Source of the DNA: Exiguobacterium sp. FSL W8-0210
GTDB lineage: Bacteria; Bacillota; Bacilli; Exiguobacteriales; Exiguobacteriaceae
Direction: 5' to 3'
Length of the DNA stretch: 64,000 bases
Assembly: GCF_038006045.1 (NCBI RefSeq)
Contig: NZ_JBBOUK010000001.1
Location: forward strand, 1,839,001-1,903,000
Positions 9,387-17,386 of this stretch are shown piece by piece. The translations under genes and the position numbers were made by a program. The notes below the pieces were generated by a model. That model was not told where the DNA came from and did no database searches. It was given only the letters and a program-made list of their open reading frames with translations. The first letter of the stretch is position 1; each line of letters begins with the position of its first letter.

Positions 9387-9415
9387 ATCATAGCAAAAAA
9401 ATGCGGTTAGGTGAA
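9387..9415 (-). promoter_or_regulatory. Predicted promoter of cmk
   Basis: Minus-strand TTCACC (9410-9415), 17 bp, TATGAT (9387-9392), with TGC directly before the -10 (extended -10). The -35 overlaps the stop codon of the upstream PilZ gene. Confidence 0.6.
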
Positions 9416-10063
9416 TGGATTCATGCCCCTTCTTGAACTTTTCATTTGCATTTGATAACAGTGACGCAATACAAGTTCACGACTTCTGTCGGGAATCATC
9501 GTAAATTGAAATGCTAATTCATATCGTTCTTCGCGCCGATCAACTCGGACGAGTTCAGCGATGACATCCAACGTACTCGATATGCCCTCACTTGTAGGCA
9601 AAATGAATGTCATTTCCACCTCTTCCTCTTTTTGAACCGGTAATTGATCCGACAAGATCATCATCCCTCCAGCCGATAGATCGAGCGTCACCGTTGTAAA
9701 CGGCTCGAACTGCGTTTTATGAGGGTGTACAGCAACATCGAGTATTTGCGGTACTCGGACGAACTGACGTCGTTGGATGCGTTCGATTTGATCATCCTTC
9801 GGTCGTTTCAAAGCATATCGTTGACCGCGAAGTGGATCATTTTGTCGTTCAACGACGACCGTATCAAATCCAAATAATTTGCCCTTCTCCTTAAAAAAAT
9901 AAAATGAAACTTCTTCTTGCTCTGACAAGATGAATGTTTTGAGTGTCGCGACCTCGCTCGGTGCTTCAATCCAAATCAATCGATTCGTCACAGCCGTCAC
10001 CTTTGAGCGACCTTGTCGATCCTCACTATTCGAAAGCATTACCAAATCCCCGATTTCCATCAT
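9407..10063 (-). CDS. PilZ-domain c-di-GMP receptor (YpfA/DgrA/MotI-like)
   Basis: Likely c-di-GMP-responsive flagellar brake. The 218-aa protein has an N-terminal YcgR-like domain (about 1-90) and a C-terminal PilZ domain in which both ligand motifs are intact: RxxxR at Arg99-Arg103 and DxSxxG at Asp128, Ser130, Gly133. Position next to cmk matches ypfA of B. subtilis, whose product binds c-di-GMP and inhibits motility. The flagellar/chemotaxis operon at the far end of this window makes the same role plausible here, but the target is inferred from the family. Confidence 0.9.
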   Translation of the reverse strand: MMEIGDLVMLSNSEDRQGRSKVTAVTNRLIWIEAPSEVATLKTFILSEQEEVSFYFFKEKGKLFGFDTVVVERQNDPLRGQRYALKRPKDDQIERIQRRQFVRVPQILDVAVHPHKTQFEPFTTVTLDLSAGGMMILSDQLPVQKEEEVEMTFILPTSEGISSTLDVIAELVRVDRREERYELAFQFTMIPDRSRELVLRHCYQMQMKSSRRGMNPFT

Positions 10064-10082
10064 ACTACTTCGCTCCTACTCT

Positions 10083-10760
10083 CTATTCGATGCCATCTGA
10101 ATGTTGTTTTTTTCGTTTAAATCGCCGATTTAAACGATTGGCACCTCGTACTTGAAATAATCCAATCGTCCATAGGATGACCATGAAGACGATCGGCAAA
10201 AAAGATATACCACCATTTTCCAATATTAACAAATTAAATAAGATATGCGCAAATACCGGAAGCGCAATCGAGAGCGACAACCAGCGATAAGGATGAGGCG
10301 AGAATTTCGCCATCCCCATGAAGAATCCCATGATGACCGCAAACAAAGCATGACCAGATACGGGTAAGAGTGCCCGAAACAGCATATGTTCGACTGTTCC
10401 ATTCACCATCAGATATAAGATATTCTCAAGCGTTGCGAACCCAAGTGAACAGGCTACCGCATAGATGATTCCGTCGTAATAATCATTAAACCGTTGATGG
10501 ATATAGACCGTATAAAAGACGACAAACCATTTGGCGAATTCTTCCGTAACAGCTGTTCGAATCAACTGCACCTCTTCACGCCCACCAAATTCGGTCTGGA
10601 CGATATAGTCGATGAACATCAAGGGAAAGACGAGTAAAATACCGAAAATGAAACTTCGAAGGATATAGCCGACTGGCTCCGATTCATGTTCGTGACGTAG
10701 ATAAAAATAAGTTAGGAGTGCGATGCCTGGGGCAACTCCGGAGAAAACGATTTGAACCAC
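10083..10760 (-). CDS. prsW: PrsW-family intramembrane protease
   Basis: Polytopic membrane metalloprotease family; in B. subtilis PrsW makes the first cut in anti-sigma factor RsiW. The 225-aa product has at least six hydrophobic segments and the family blocks EEFAKW, YAVACSLGFATLEN and GHALFA that supply the putative active site. I place the start at GTG 10760, preceded by GAGAGGA; this gives the family N-terminus. The open frame continues 52 residues upstream without family character. In Bacillus the germination genes sleB and ypeB follow prsW; here the PilZ gene follows directly. No RsiW/SigW pair is in view. Confidence 0.9.
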   Translation of the reverse strand: MVQIVFSGVAPGIALLTYFYLRHEHESEPVGYILRSFIFGILLVFPLMFIDYIVQTEFGGREEVQLIRTAVTEEFAKWFVVFYTVYIHQRFNDYYDGIIYAVACSLGFATLENILYLMVNGTVEHMLFRALLPVSGHALFAVIMGFFMGMAKFSPHPYRWLSLSIALPVFAHILFNLLILENGGISFLPIVFMVILWTIGLFQVRGANRLNRRFKRKKQHSDGIE

Positions 10761-10828
10761 GCTTCCTCTCCCCCTTTCTTCCTCATTTATAAGAATAAAG
10801 GTTTCTTGGAAAAAAGAAAACGTCCTCG

Positions 10829-10856
10829 TTGTTTCAAGAGGGAAAAAGGTTACAAT
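10829..10856 (+). promoter_or_regulatory. Predicted promoter of the asparaginase gene
   Basis: Plus-strand TTGTTT (10829-10834), 16 bp, TACAAT (10851-10856), 72 nt before the ATG and divergent from prsW. Confidence 0.5.
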
Positions 10857-10896
10857 ATGGGAGAACGAATCGAATCCGTCATAGAAAGTAGGTGAA

Positions 10897-10921
10897 GGTC
10901 TTCTGTCTGTAGACAAGGACC
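10897..10921 (+). promoter_or_regulatory. Hairpin covering the asparaginase ribosome binding site
   Basis: Nested inverted repeats: outer GGTC (10897-10900) with GACC (10918-10921), inner TGTCT (10904-10908) with AGACA (10911-10915). The 3' arm includes the AAGGA Shine-Dalgarno 9 nt before the ATG, so folding could limit initiation; the inner palindrome might instead be a repressor site. Confidence 0.35.
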
Positions 10922-10928
10922 CTTTAGC

Positions 10929-11897
10929 ATGAAATCATTATTACTCATTCATACGGGTGGAACGATTGCCATGGCTCAGGATCATTCTGGTCATGTCTTA
11001 CCAAACGATATCAATCCACTCGACGCTTCACTCCCGCGAGCAACAGATATTGCCAACATCACGACGCGTCACTTCGCAAACTTACCTTCTCCGCATATGA
11101 CACCTGACATCATGTTGCGTCTAGCCCATTTCATCGAGAGCGAGCTCAAGAAGGAACATTACGACGGCGTCGTCATCACTCACGGAACGGACACACTGGA
11201 AGAGACAGCTTATTTCTTACATTTGACGCTTGGTGCACCTGTTCCGATCGTTTTGACAGGAGCCATGCGTTCTTCTAATGAGGTCGGATCCGATGGTGAG
11301 TTTAATCTGATTACGGCACTTCGTGTCGCTGTCAGTGAAGCTGCGCGCGGAAAAGGTGTCCTCGTCGTCTTCAACGGGGAAATCCATTCGGCATTCAACG
11401 TCACAAAAACGCACACGTCATCCGTCGATACATTCAAATCCGTTCATTTCGGAAATCTTGGGATGGTAACGAAGGATCATGTCTACTTATTCAATACACC
11501 GCTCTTGAAACAAACACATATGGTGACTTCGCTCTCAAAACGGGTCGCCGTTCTTAAAGTCTATGCCGGTATGGAACCCGACCTATTACTTGCTGTGAAA
11601 CAACTCGGTTATGATGGACTCGTCCTTGAAGTCCTCGGTCAAGGAAATGTACCACCAAGTATCGTGGATGCCATCGCTGAATTGATTACCGTCATGCCGA
11701 TCGTCATCGTCAGCCGTTGCTTCAACGGAATCGTTCAAGACGTCTACGGATATACGGGTGGTGGACAACAATTAAAAGAACTCGGCGTCATTTTCTCGAA
11801 TGGACTGAATTCACAAAAAGCGCGGCTTAAACTGATGGTCGAACTCGAAATCGATGCTTCACAACTAGAACTCGAAGAATCATTCCGCGTTGAATAA
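10929..11897 (+). CDS. ansA: L-asparaginase (type I)
   Basis: Hydrolyses L-asparagine to aspartate and ammonia. The 322-aa product has the first catalytic motif HTGGTIA with nucleophile Thr12 and the second HGTDTLEET block, and lacks a signal peptide, so it is the cytosolic type I enzyme. It is one of only two plus-strand genes in the window and runs convergent with ypdA, sharing a bidirectional terminator. Nearby gudB, also amino-acid catabolic, is transcribed the other way. Confidence 0.94.
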   Translation: MKSLLLIHTGGTIAMAQDHSGHVLPNDINPLDASLPRATDIANITTRHFANLPSPHMTPDIMLRLAHFIESELKKEHYDGVVITHGTDTLEETAYFLHLTLGAPVPIVLTGAMRSSNEVGSDGEFNLITALRVAVSEAARGKGVLVVFNGEIHSAFNVTKTHTSSVDTFKSVHFGNLGMVTKDHVYLFNTPLLKQTHMVTSLSKRVAVLKVYAGMEPDLLLAVKQLGYDGLVLEVLGQGNVPPSIVDAIAELITVMPIVIVSRCFNGIVQDVYGYTGGGQQLKELGVIFSNGLNSQKARLKLMVELEIDASQLELEESFRVE

Positions 11898-11903
11898 ATG
11901 AAA

Positions 11904-11948
11904 AAAACCTCTTGATTCGGAAATTCATCTTCCAAATCAAGAGGTTTT
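11904..11948. terminator. Bidirectional terminator between ansA and ypdA
   Basis: Perfect 14-bp inverted repeat, AAAACCTCTTGATT with AATCAAGAGGTTTT, 17-nt loop. A-runs and T-runs flank both arms, so it can stop transcripts from both convergent genes. Confidence 0.9.
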
Positions 11949-11950
11949 GT

Positions 11951-12940
11951 TTATGCTTGTATCGATGCACCACGTAGCCGTTCAACGAGATGGTTGGCAA
12001 TGTTTGCACCGTGAAAACGTCCATTTTCAATGAATATTTTATTGGCATCATATCCTGCTGCGACGACACCTGCGATATAGATGCCCGGGACATTCGATTC
12101 CATCGTCTCTTCGTCGTGACTTGGAATACCTGTTTTACGATCAATCGTAATGCCTGTATCAGCGAACAATCCGACATCGGGTGTGTAACCTGTCATCGCA
12201 AAAACAAAATCAGCACGGACGGTCTGTTTATGTCCATCTATTTGATAAACCACCTCTTGCTCCGTAATTTCTTCGATTGACGCTCCAAAAATCATCTTGA
12301 CCTTTTCCGAACGAACGAGAGATTCGAAGTTCGGCAACACCCATGGCTTGATGGATGGACTATACTCCGGTCCACGGTAAAGGACGGTCACACGTGCTCC
12401 CGCTTTTTCAAGTTCAATCGCTGCATCAACGCTCGAATTTTTCCCACCGATAACGACGACATCTTGATCAAAATACGGATGTCCTTCCGTAAAGTAGTGC
12501 GAGACATGAGGTAATTCCTCTCCAGGAACATCCATTCGGTTCGGTAAACCATAATAACCTGTCGCAAGCACGACGGAGCGAGCTTCTCGGCTTCTTTTTT
12601 CCCCGGAACGCTCCGAGTGGATGATAAAATGATCCGCTTGACGTTCAATCCGCTCGACCGTCTCAAACGGACGAATCGTCAATTGTTTTCGTTTGACGAC
12701 TTCTCGATAATAGACGAGCGCGTCGAGACGTCGCGGTTTTAATTCTTTATTGATGAACGGTATACCACCAATTTCTAACTTCTCACTACTTGAAAAGAAC
12801 GTTTGATGCGTCGGATAACGATAGATCGCTTCGACGATATTTCCCTTTTCGAGTACTTCGACGTCTAGTCCCCGATCTTGCATTTCGATCGCTGCCGATA
12901 ACCCACATGGGCCTGCACCAATTACGATACAATCTAACAT
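11951..12940 (-). CDS. ypdA: Bacillithiol disulfide reductase YpdA (Bdr)
   Basis: FAD- and NADPH-dependent flavoprotein that reduces oxidised bacillithiol (BSSB). The 329-aa product has an N-terminal FAD fold GAGPCGLSAA with the conserved Cys12 specific to this family, and a second dinucleotide fold VVIGGKNSSVDAA near residue 162. The closing segment with IYIAGVVAAG resembles thioredoxin reductases but the CxxC pair is absent, as expected for Bdr. It implies the organism makes bacillithiol. Position beside gudB matches B. subtilis. Confidence 0.92.
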   Translation of the reverse strand: MLDCIVIGAGPCGLSAAIEMQDRGLDVEVLEKGNIVEAIYRYPTHQTFFSSSEKLEIGGIPFINKELKPRRLDALVYYREVVKRKQLTIRPFETVERIERQADHFIIHSERSGEKRSREARSVVLATGYYGLPNRMDVPGEELPHVSHYFTEGHPYFDQDVVVIGGKNSSVDAAIELEKAGARVTVLYRGPEYSPSIKPWVLPNFESLVRSEKVKMIFGASIEEITEQEVVYQIDGHKQTVRADFVFAMTGYTPDVGLFADTGITIDRKTGIPSHDEETMESNVPGIYIAGVVAAGYDANKIFIENGRFHGANIANHLVERLRGASIQA

Positions 12941-12973
12941 TCGAATATCTCCTCTTCCGGTTGCTTTTTTTAT

Positions 12974-13002
12974 ATCTTAGCAAATCTCTACCATAGACGA
13001 AA
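12974..13002 (-). promoter_or_regulatory. Predicted promoter of ypdA
   Basis: Minus-strand TTTCGT (12997-13002), 17 bp, TAAGAT (12974-12979) with TGC directly before the -10. It lies between the gudB terminator and ypdA. Confidence 0.5.
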
Positions 13003-13017
13003 GAAATTGCAATGCAA

Positions 13018-13051
13018 AACGCCCGCTCCTCGCAAAGAAGAAGCGGACGTT
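13018..13051 (-). terminator. Terminator after gudB
   Basis: 13-bp stem with two G-T wobble positions, 13018-13030 pairing with 13039-13051, followed on the minus strand by TTTTGC. Located 11 nt past the gudB stop. Confidence 0.75.
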
Positions 13052-13061
13052 CATTATCATA

Positions 13062-14327
13062 TTAGACCCAACCACGGAAACGAGATGCTTCCGCCATCTT
13101 CCGGACACCTATCATATAAGCGGCAAGTCGCATGTCGACATTACGCGTCTGCGCTGTCTGATAGACTTGGTTGAACGAGTTCACGAGTACTTTTTCAAGT
13201 TTCTCGTGTACTTCCTCTTCCGTCCAGTAATACCCTTGGTTGTTTTGAACCCATTCGAAGTAAGAGACCGTTACGCCACCACTCGAAGCAAGAACATCCG
13301 GAACGATCAGGATGTCACGTTCAGCGAGAATTTTCGTCGCCTCGTTCGTCGTCGGACCGTTAGCCGCTTCAACGACGATCGCTGCTTTGATATCGTGCGC
13401 ATTGTCTTCTGTGATTTGATTCTCGATTGCTGCCGGAACAAGAATATCACATTCAAGTTCAAGCAATTCTTTATTCGAGATCGTATTTTTGAACAATGTC
13501 GTCACGGTACCGAACGAGTCACGACGGTCGAGTAGGTATGGAATATCGAGACCGTTTGGATCATGGAGTGCTCCGTACGCATCACTGATCGCGATGACTT
13601 TTGCACCTAAATCATACATGAATTTCGATAAGAAACTTCCGGCGTTGCCGAATCCTTGAACGACGACACGTGCGCCTTCAAGCGAGATGCCTTTCTTCGC
13701 TGCCGCTTCCCGAATCATGATTGCGACACCTTTCGCTGTCGCTGTCTCACGACCGTGTGAGCCACCGAGGACGAGCGGTTTCCCTGTAATGAAACCAGGT
13801 GAGTTGAATTCATCGATTCGACTGTATTCGTCCATCATCCATGCCATGATTTGCGAGTTCGTGAAGACGTCAGGTGCTGGAATATCCTTCGTCGGTCCAA
13901 CGATTTGACTGATAGCACGGACATATCCACGGCTGAGACGTTCGATTTCACGGAAGCTCATCTCACGTGGATCACAGATGATTCCGCCTTTACCGCCGCC
14001 GTATGGTAAGTCAACGATACCTGCCTTCAGACTCATCCAGACGGATAATGCTTTGACTTCGATTTCCGTCACGTTCGGGTGGAAACGAATCCCACCTTTC
14101 GTTGGTCCAACGGCATCGTTATGTTGCGCACGATATCCTGTGAAGATTTTCGTCGAACCATCATCCATCCGTACCGGAATCCGGACTGTCAACATCCGGA
14201 GTGGTTCTTTAAGTAATTCGTACATCTCGTCTGGATAACCAAGTTTCCCTAGTGCCTCCTTGACGATTTCTTGTGTCGCTTCCAGTACGTTCTTGCGGTG
14301 ATTCGCATGTTGTTGGTCAGTGATCAT
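13062..14327 (-). CDS. gudB: NAD-type glutamate dehydrogenase
   Basis: Oxidative deamination of glutamate to 2-oxoglutarate and ammonia, linking amino-acid use to the TCA cycle. The PYGGGKGGI block with the catalytic Lys, the RLSRGY segment and the Rossmann [10 protein letters not shown] are intact, and the 421-aa length matches GudB/RocG. I choose the ATG at 14327 because GGGGAGG lies 9 nt ahead of it; the longer frame (from 14354) would translate that Shine-Dalgarno. A perfect-consensus cre upstream of the promoter suggests CcpA control, as known for rocG. ypdA follows, as in B. subtilis. Confidence 0.95.
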   Translation of the reverse strand: MITDQQHANHRKNVLEATQEIVKEALGKLGYPDEMYELLKEPLRMLTVRIPVRMDDGSTKIFTGYRAQHNDAVGPTKGGIRFHPNVTEIEVKALSVWMSLKAGIVDLPYGGGKGGIICDPREMSFREIERLSRGYVRAISQIVGPTKDIPAPDVFTNSQIMAWMMDEYSRIDEFNSPGFITGKPLVLGGSHGRETATAKGVAIMIREAAAKKGISLEGARVVVQGFGNAGSFLSKFMYDLGAKVIAISDAYGALHDPNGLDIPYLLDRRDSFGTVTTLFKNTISNKELLELECDILVPAAIENQITEDNAHDIKAAIVVEAANGPTTNEATKILAERDILIVPDVLASSGGVTVSYFEWVQNNQGYYWTEEEVHEKLEKVLVNSFNQVYQTAQTRNVDMRLAAYMIGVRKMAEASRFRGWV

Positions 14328-14382
14328 TCCAACGTTCCTCCCCATAAGTGGCATCCCCTATGCCGTTTCCTTGTTCGGATAA

Positions 14383-14411
14383 AGTATACTCTTTTCTCGA
14401 ACGTAATGAAA
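14383..14411 (-). promoter_or_regulatory. Predicted promoter of gudB
   Basis: Minus-strand TTTCAT (14406-14411), 17 bp, TATACT (14383-14388), about 56 nt before the chosen start codon. Confidence 0.55.
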
Positions 14412-14427
14412 GGGGTTACGCCTATAT

Positions 14428-14442
14428 TTGTAAGCGCTTTCT
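14428..14442. promoter_or_regulatory. cre (CcpA) site upstream of gudB
   Basis: TTGTAAGCGCTTTCT matches the cre consensus WTGNAANCGNWNNCW at every position. It lies about 17 bp upstream of the gudB -35, centred near -50, between ddl and gudB. Confidence 0.7.
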
Positions 14443-14461
14443 CACTTCTTTTCCTAGGATA

Positions 14462-15406
14462 TCATTGATTTGGTTGTTTTGTTTGACGATGTCGTTCGAT
14501 CGCCAGTTCCATGAAATATTCAACCAATTCCGGATATTCGATTCCCACTGCTCGTGCACCGTCCGGGAATAAACTGGTCGAAGTCATACCAGGAAGTGTA
14601 TTCGTCTCCAAGATGACTGGATTTCCGGATTCCGGTACTAGGAAATCAGATCGCGAGTATCCTGCACAGCCAAGGACTTGGTGCGCTTTAACAGCCCATT
14701 CTTGAAGTTTTTCTGTCGTTGTCTCATCCAGCTCAGCAGGACAAATATGCTCCGAACCTCCGATGGCATACTTTGATTCATAGTCATAAAAGGCGTTCTT
14801 CGGAATGATTTCGATGACCGGCAGTGCTTTTTCTGCACCTTTATGACCGACGACAGGGACTGTCACTTCACGCCCTTTAATGAACTGTTCGACAAGCACT
14901 GCATCGTCCGCTTTAAAGGCTTTAGCGATTCCTTCACGTAACATCGTCTCATCTTGAGCAATCGTCAATCCGTTTGATGAGCCTTCTTGTGCTGGTTTGA
15001 CGACACAAGGAAATTGACCATTCCACTCTACGATTTTTGCTTCGATATCATCTCCACGCTCTAACAGCACATCACGGGCGATCGTAATGCCTGCTTTATC
15101 AAAGTGAACTTTCGAACGTGCCTTATCCATCGCTAGCGCTGACGCTAACACACCTGAACCTGTATATGGAATGTCTGCCAGTTCAAGCAATGCTTGTACG
15201 CGTCCATCTTCACCAATTTTCCCGTGAAGAGCGATGACAGCCACATCTACATCCAGCTGGAAGAGTTCATGCGCTTGATCAGGGTGGAAATCAACAGCCG
15301 TGACCTCATGCCCTTTACTGTTTAATGCTTCCATGATCGACTTTCCACTGTTTAATGAAACCTCCCGTTCTCCTGAAGTCCCACCGTATAATACTGCCAC
15401 TTTCAT
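14462..15406 (-). CDS. ddl: D-alanine--D-alanine ligase
   Basis: ATP-grasp enzyme joining two D-Ala for peptidoglycan precursors. The 314-aa product opens with VAVLYGGTSGEREVSLNSG, has the EGSSNGL ATP-grasp loop, the Tyr-Ser serine-loop region CAGYSRSDF, and the metal-binding ETNTLPGMT end. Length is normal for the DdlB-like class. It has no close partner here: ypbH lies upstream beyond a terminator and gudB downstream beyond a promoter. In B. subtilis ddl sits elsewhere, so this placement is lineage-specific. Confidence 0.96.
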   Translation of the reverse strand: MKVAVLYGGTSGEREVSLNSGKSIMEALNSKGHEVTAVDFHPDQAHELFQLDVDVAVIALHGKIGEDGRVQALLELADIPYTGSGVLASALAMDKARSKVHFDKAGITIARDVLLERGDDIEAKIVEWNGQFPCVVKPAQEGSSNGLTIAQDETMLREGIAKAFKADDAVLVEQFIKGREVTVPVVGHKGAEKALPVIEIIPKNAFYDYESKYAIGGSEHICPAELDETTTEKLQEWAVKAHQVLGCAGYSRSDFLVPESGNPVILETNTLPGMTSTSLFPDGARAVGIEYPELVEYFMELAIERHRQTKQPNQ

Positions 15407-15503
15407 CCTACTTCACTCCTTCTTCTTACGTTCAATGATTATCATACCATCCTTCTGACGATGAAAAAATACAAAATGGTGCCACTTCCAGCAGAAGACA
15501 AAA

Positions 15504-15539
15504 AGGTGCGGCATCCCCCTATGAGGGAATGTCGCACCT
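15504..15539 (-). terminator. Terminator after ypbH
   Basis: Long stem, 15504-15517 with 15525-15539, nearly perfect, followed on the minus strand by CCTTTTTTG. Strong intrinsic terminator 6 nt past the ypbH stop. Confidence 0.9.
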
Positions 15540-15545
15540 GATGTT

Positions 15546-16136
15546 TTACATATTAAACTGTTCAGCTATCGTTGCGACGGCATGTTCCGCCTGAATCGTT
15601 TTCCCATACTCCGCCATGACAAGTGGACTTTTCGGGCTCGGTTCACCGTATTCAGATAAAATCGTCGTCACCGTCTGCTCGAGCGCCTCATTCATTCGTT
15701 CTTGGAAATAGAGATAATAGCTTCCCTCGAAGAAGTAGAGGCTACCACCTGTCTCTGTACGAGGCATATGTCGCAATAATCCATGACTCGCTTGAATGAC
15801 GTCTTCTAGCGATTGTAGAGCATATAAGACGTGATGGACGATATCAACTGTCATACGAATTTCGACTTGATCGAACTCCTCGTTCATCTCTTCTGGCAAA
15901 TCGCCTTCACGACGTACATCAACGAGCATCCCGTCATTCGGAAAGAATGTAACGAAAAATTCGAGTGTTCCCGCTGCTTGAAAACCAAAATTCGATTCGG
16001 CTTCTTCTAATAGATTACGCAATAAAGCTTGTCCCTTCCCGACAGCCAACGTTTCTGGTCGAACGTCGTGAAGCGATAACTCCTGCTTTGTGATGAAGAC
16101 ACGAAGGTGTCCTTGTTTCATTTGTTCAAACCTCAT
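15546..16136 (-). CDS. ypbH: MecA-family adaptor protein (YpbH-like)
   Basis: MecA-type adaptors deliver substrates to the ClpCP protease. The 196-aa sequence aligns well with B. subtilis YpbH: an N-terminal MRFEQMKQGHLRVFIT domain and a C-terminal half with LYFFEGSYYLYF and the closing LSEYGEPS...MAEYGK block. It lacks the long acidic linker of true MecA. The ATG at 16136 follows GGAGGAG; the ORF extends six codons further without support. Position near gudB matches ypbH rather than mecA. Confidence 0.87.
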   Translation of the reverse strand: MRFEQMKQGHLRVFITKQELSLHDVRPETLAVGKGQALLRNLLEEAESNFGFQAAGTLEFFVTFFPNDGMLVDVRREGDLPEEMNEEFDQVEIRMTVDIVHHVLYALQSLEDVIQASHGLLRHMPRTETGGSLYFFEGSYYLYFQERMNEALEQTVTTILSEYGEPSPKSPLVMAEYGKTIQAEHAVATIAEQFNM

Positions 16137-16192
16137 ATAGACTCCTCCAGTCAAAACCGGAAACCTGATGTCTCCGTTCGCTATGAATCATA

Positions 16193-17077
16193 CTATACAC
16201 CAGTTGTCGGAGTGAGTCGACTTAACCAACTTTTCCAAGATTGATCGTCTGCACCAAGTAAATGTGGACCATACCGTTCCGGCAGCTGATCGACCGCATA
16301 ACCTCCAAGACCAATCTCAAGATCCGGAAAATCAGCCATCAAACGTGCCAGCGCTTCATCGAGCAACGGTAAATGATCCGATAACGTGCAGGAAAGAATA
16401 ACGGCTTTCGGTTGCAGCTGGTGTGTGACCGTCACTAAGTCCTGAACCGGTATACCGGAACCGAGGAAAATGACATCAAATCCAGATTGACGTAAGTAAA
16501 GCGTGAAGAAAAGTAGCCCAAGTTCGTGTTCTTCTTCCGGCGCGCAGACACAGACGATTCGCGGTAAAAATGGATTGATCGGCATCTGTAACGACAATGT
16601 CGAAAGGCGAGCTCTCAGAAATGCCGTCGCAAAATGCTCATGCGCAATCGTGATCTCACCCGACTCCCACTTCACTCCGATCTCATGCAAAAGTGGACCG
16701 ACGATGTCCTGAATGACTTTATCGAAGCTAAACATCGAGAATGCTTTATTCATGATGTCATGCGCATGTCGTTCTTCAAAGTTCGTCAATGCCTGAAATA
16801 ACTGATCTCGCAGTTCGACTCCGTAATCGTGCGGTACTTCAGCCCGATTGACAGGCATCTCATACAACTGGATTGCTTTAGAGACAGATAACCCCTCTTT
16901 TTGTTTATCGACGATCCAGCGTAATTTCGCGACATCGTTATCACTATAGATGCGATGTCCGGATTCACTTCGATCCGGATCGAGCACCTGATATCTCCGC
17001 TCCCAAGCACGAATGGTCGTCGGGTTGAGTCCCACTAACGCAGCGACTGCTTTGATATTATATTTCCCACGATCCAT
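16193..17077 (-). CDS. MerR-family regulator with cobalamin-binding domain (CarH/LitR-like)
   Basis: Likely DNA-binding photoreceptor or cobalamin sensor. Residues 5-72 form a MerR winged helix (TTIRAWERRYQVL, then GHRIYSDNDVAKL). Residues 85-165 resemble the four-helix B12 cap: it contains the Wx9EH signature of adenosylcobalamin photoreceptors at Trp137, Glu147, His148. The C-terminal Rossmann-like domain has ExHxxG with His184 as likely lower cobalt ligand. The residue after Trp137 is Glu, whereas Thermus CarH has His there (His132, the light-state ligand). CarH proteins repress carotenoid genes in the dark; no crt gene is in this window, so the target is unknown. AAGGAGG precedes the ATG. 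Confidence 0.85.
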   Translation of the reverse strand: MDRGKYNIKAVAALVGLNPTTIRAWERRYQVLDPDRSESGHRIYSDNDVAKLRWIVDKQKEGLSVSKAIQLYEMPVNRAEVPHDYGVELRDQLFQALTNFEERHAHDIMNKAFSMFSFDKVIQDIVGPLLHEIGVKWESGEITIAHEHFATAFLRARLSTLSLQMPINPFLPRIVCVCAPEEEHELGLLFFTLYLRQSGFDVIFLGSGIPVQDLVTVTHQLQPKAVILSCTLSDHLPLLDEALARLMADFPDLEIGLGGYAVDQLPERYGPHLLGADDQSWKSWLSRLTPTTGV

Positions 17078-17148
17078 GCATCGTGCCTCCTTCCCCTTCC
17101 TTTCTAGTATACGCTGAAAGGAAAAAAATCTCCGTTCACAATGTGCCC

Positions 17149-17343
17149 TTACATCATGAAACCGATGGAGACGAAGGCGATGATGATCGTGATCATGAGC
17201 ACCGTCAACGTGATTGCTAACGGATTTTTTCGAAATGGTTGTTTTAATCGCTCGTTTCGAACGTGTTCGATACGCGAAGAACGCGGTGGAAGTGACTGCC
17301 CCTCTTCGTTCTGATGCAACCGTCTCTGATCTTGTTTACTCAA
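17149..17343 (-). CDS. Small single-pass membrane protein, unknown function
   Basis: A 64-aa protein starting at TTG 17343 after AAAAGGTGATG. Residues 1-40 are highly charged and basic; residues 42-62 form one hydrophobic helix ending at the C-terminus. It sits between recQ and the CarH-like gene. B. subtilis has ypbE here, whose product has a charged cytosolic part, one membrane helix and an external LysM domain; this protein looks like the first two parts only. That relation is a guess from position and layout. Confidence 0.6.
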   Translation of the reverse strand: MSKQDQRRLHQNEEGQSLPPRSSRIEHVRNERLKQPFRKNPLAITLTVLMITIIIAFVSIGFMM

Positions 17344-17386
17344 TGTTCATCACCTTTTCTTAAAAAATATAAGGATATTGTCTAGT

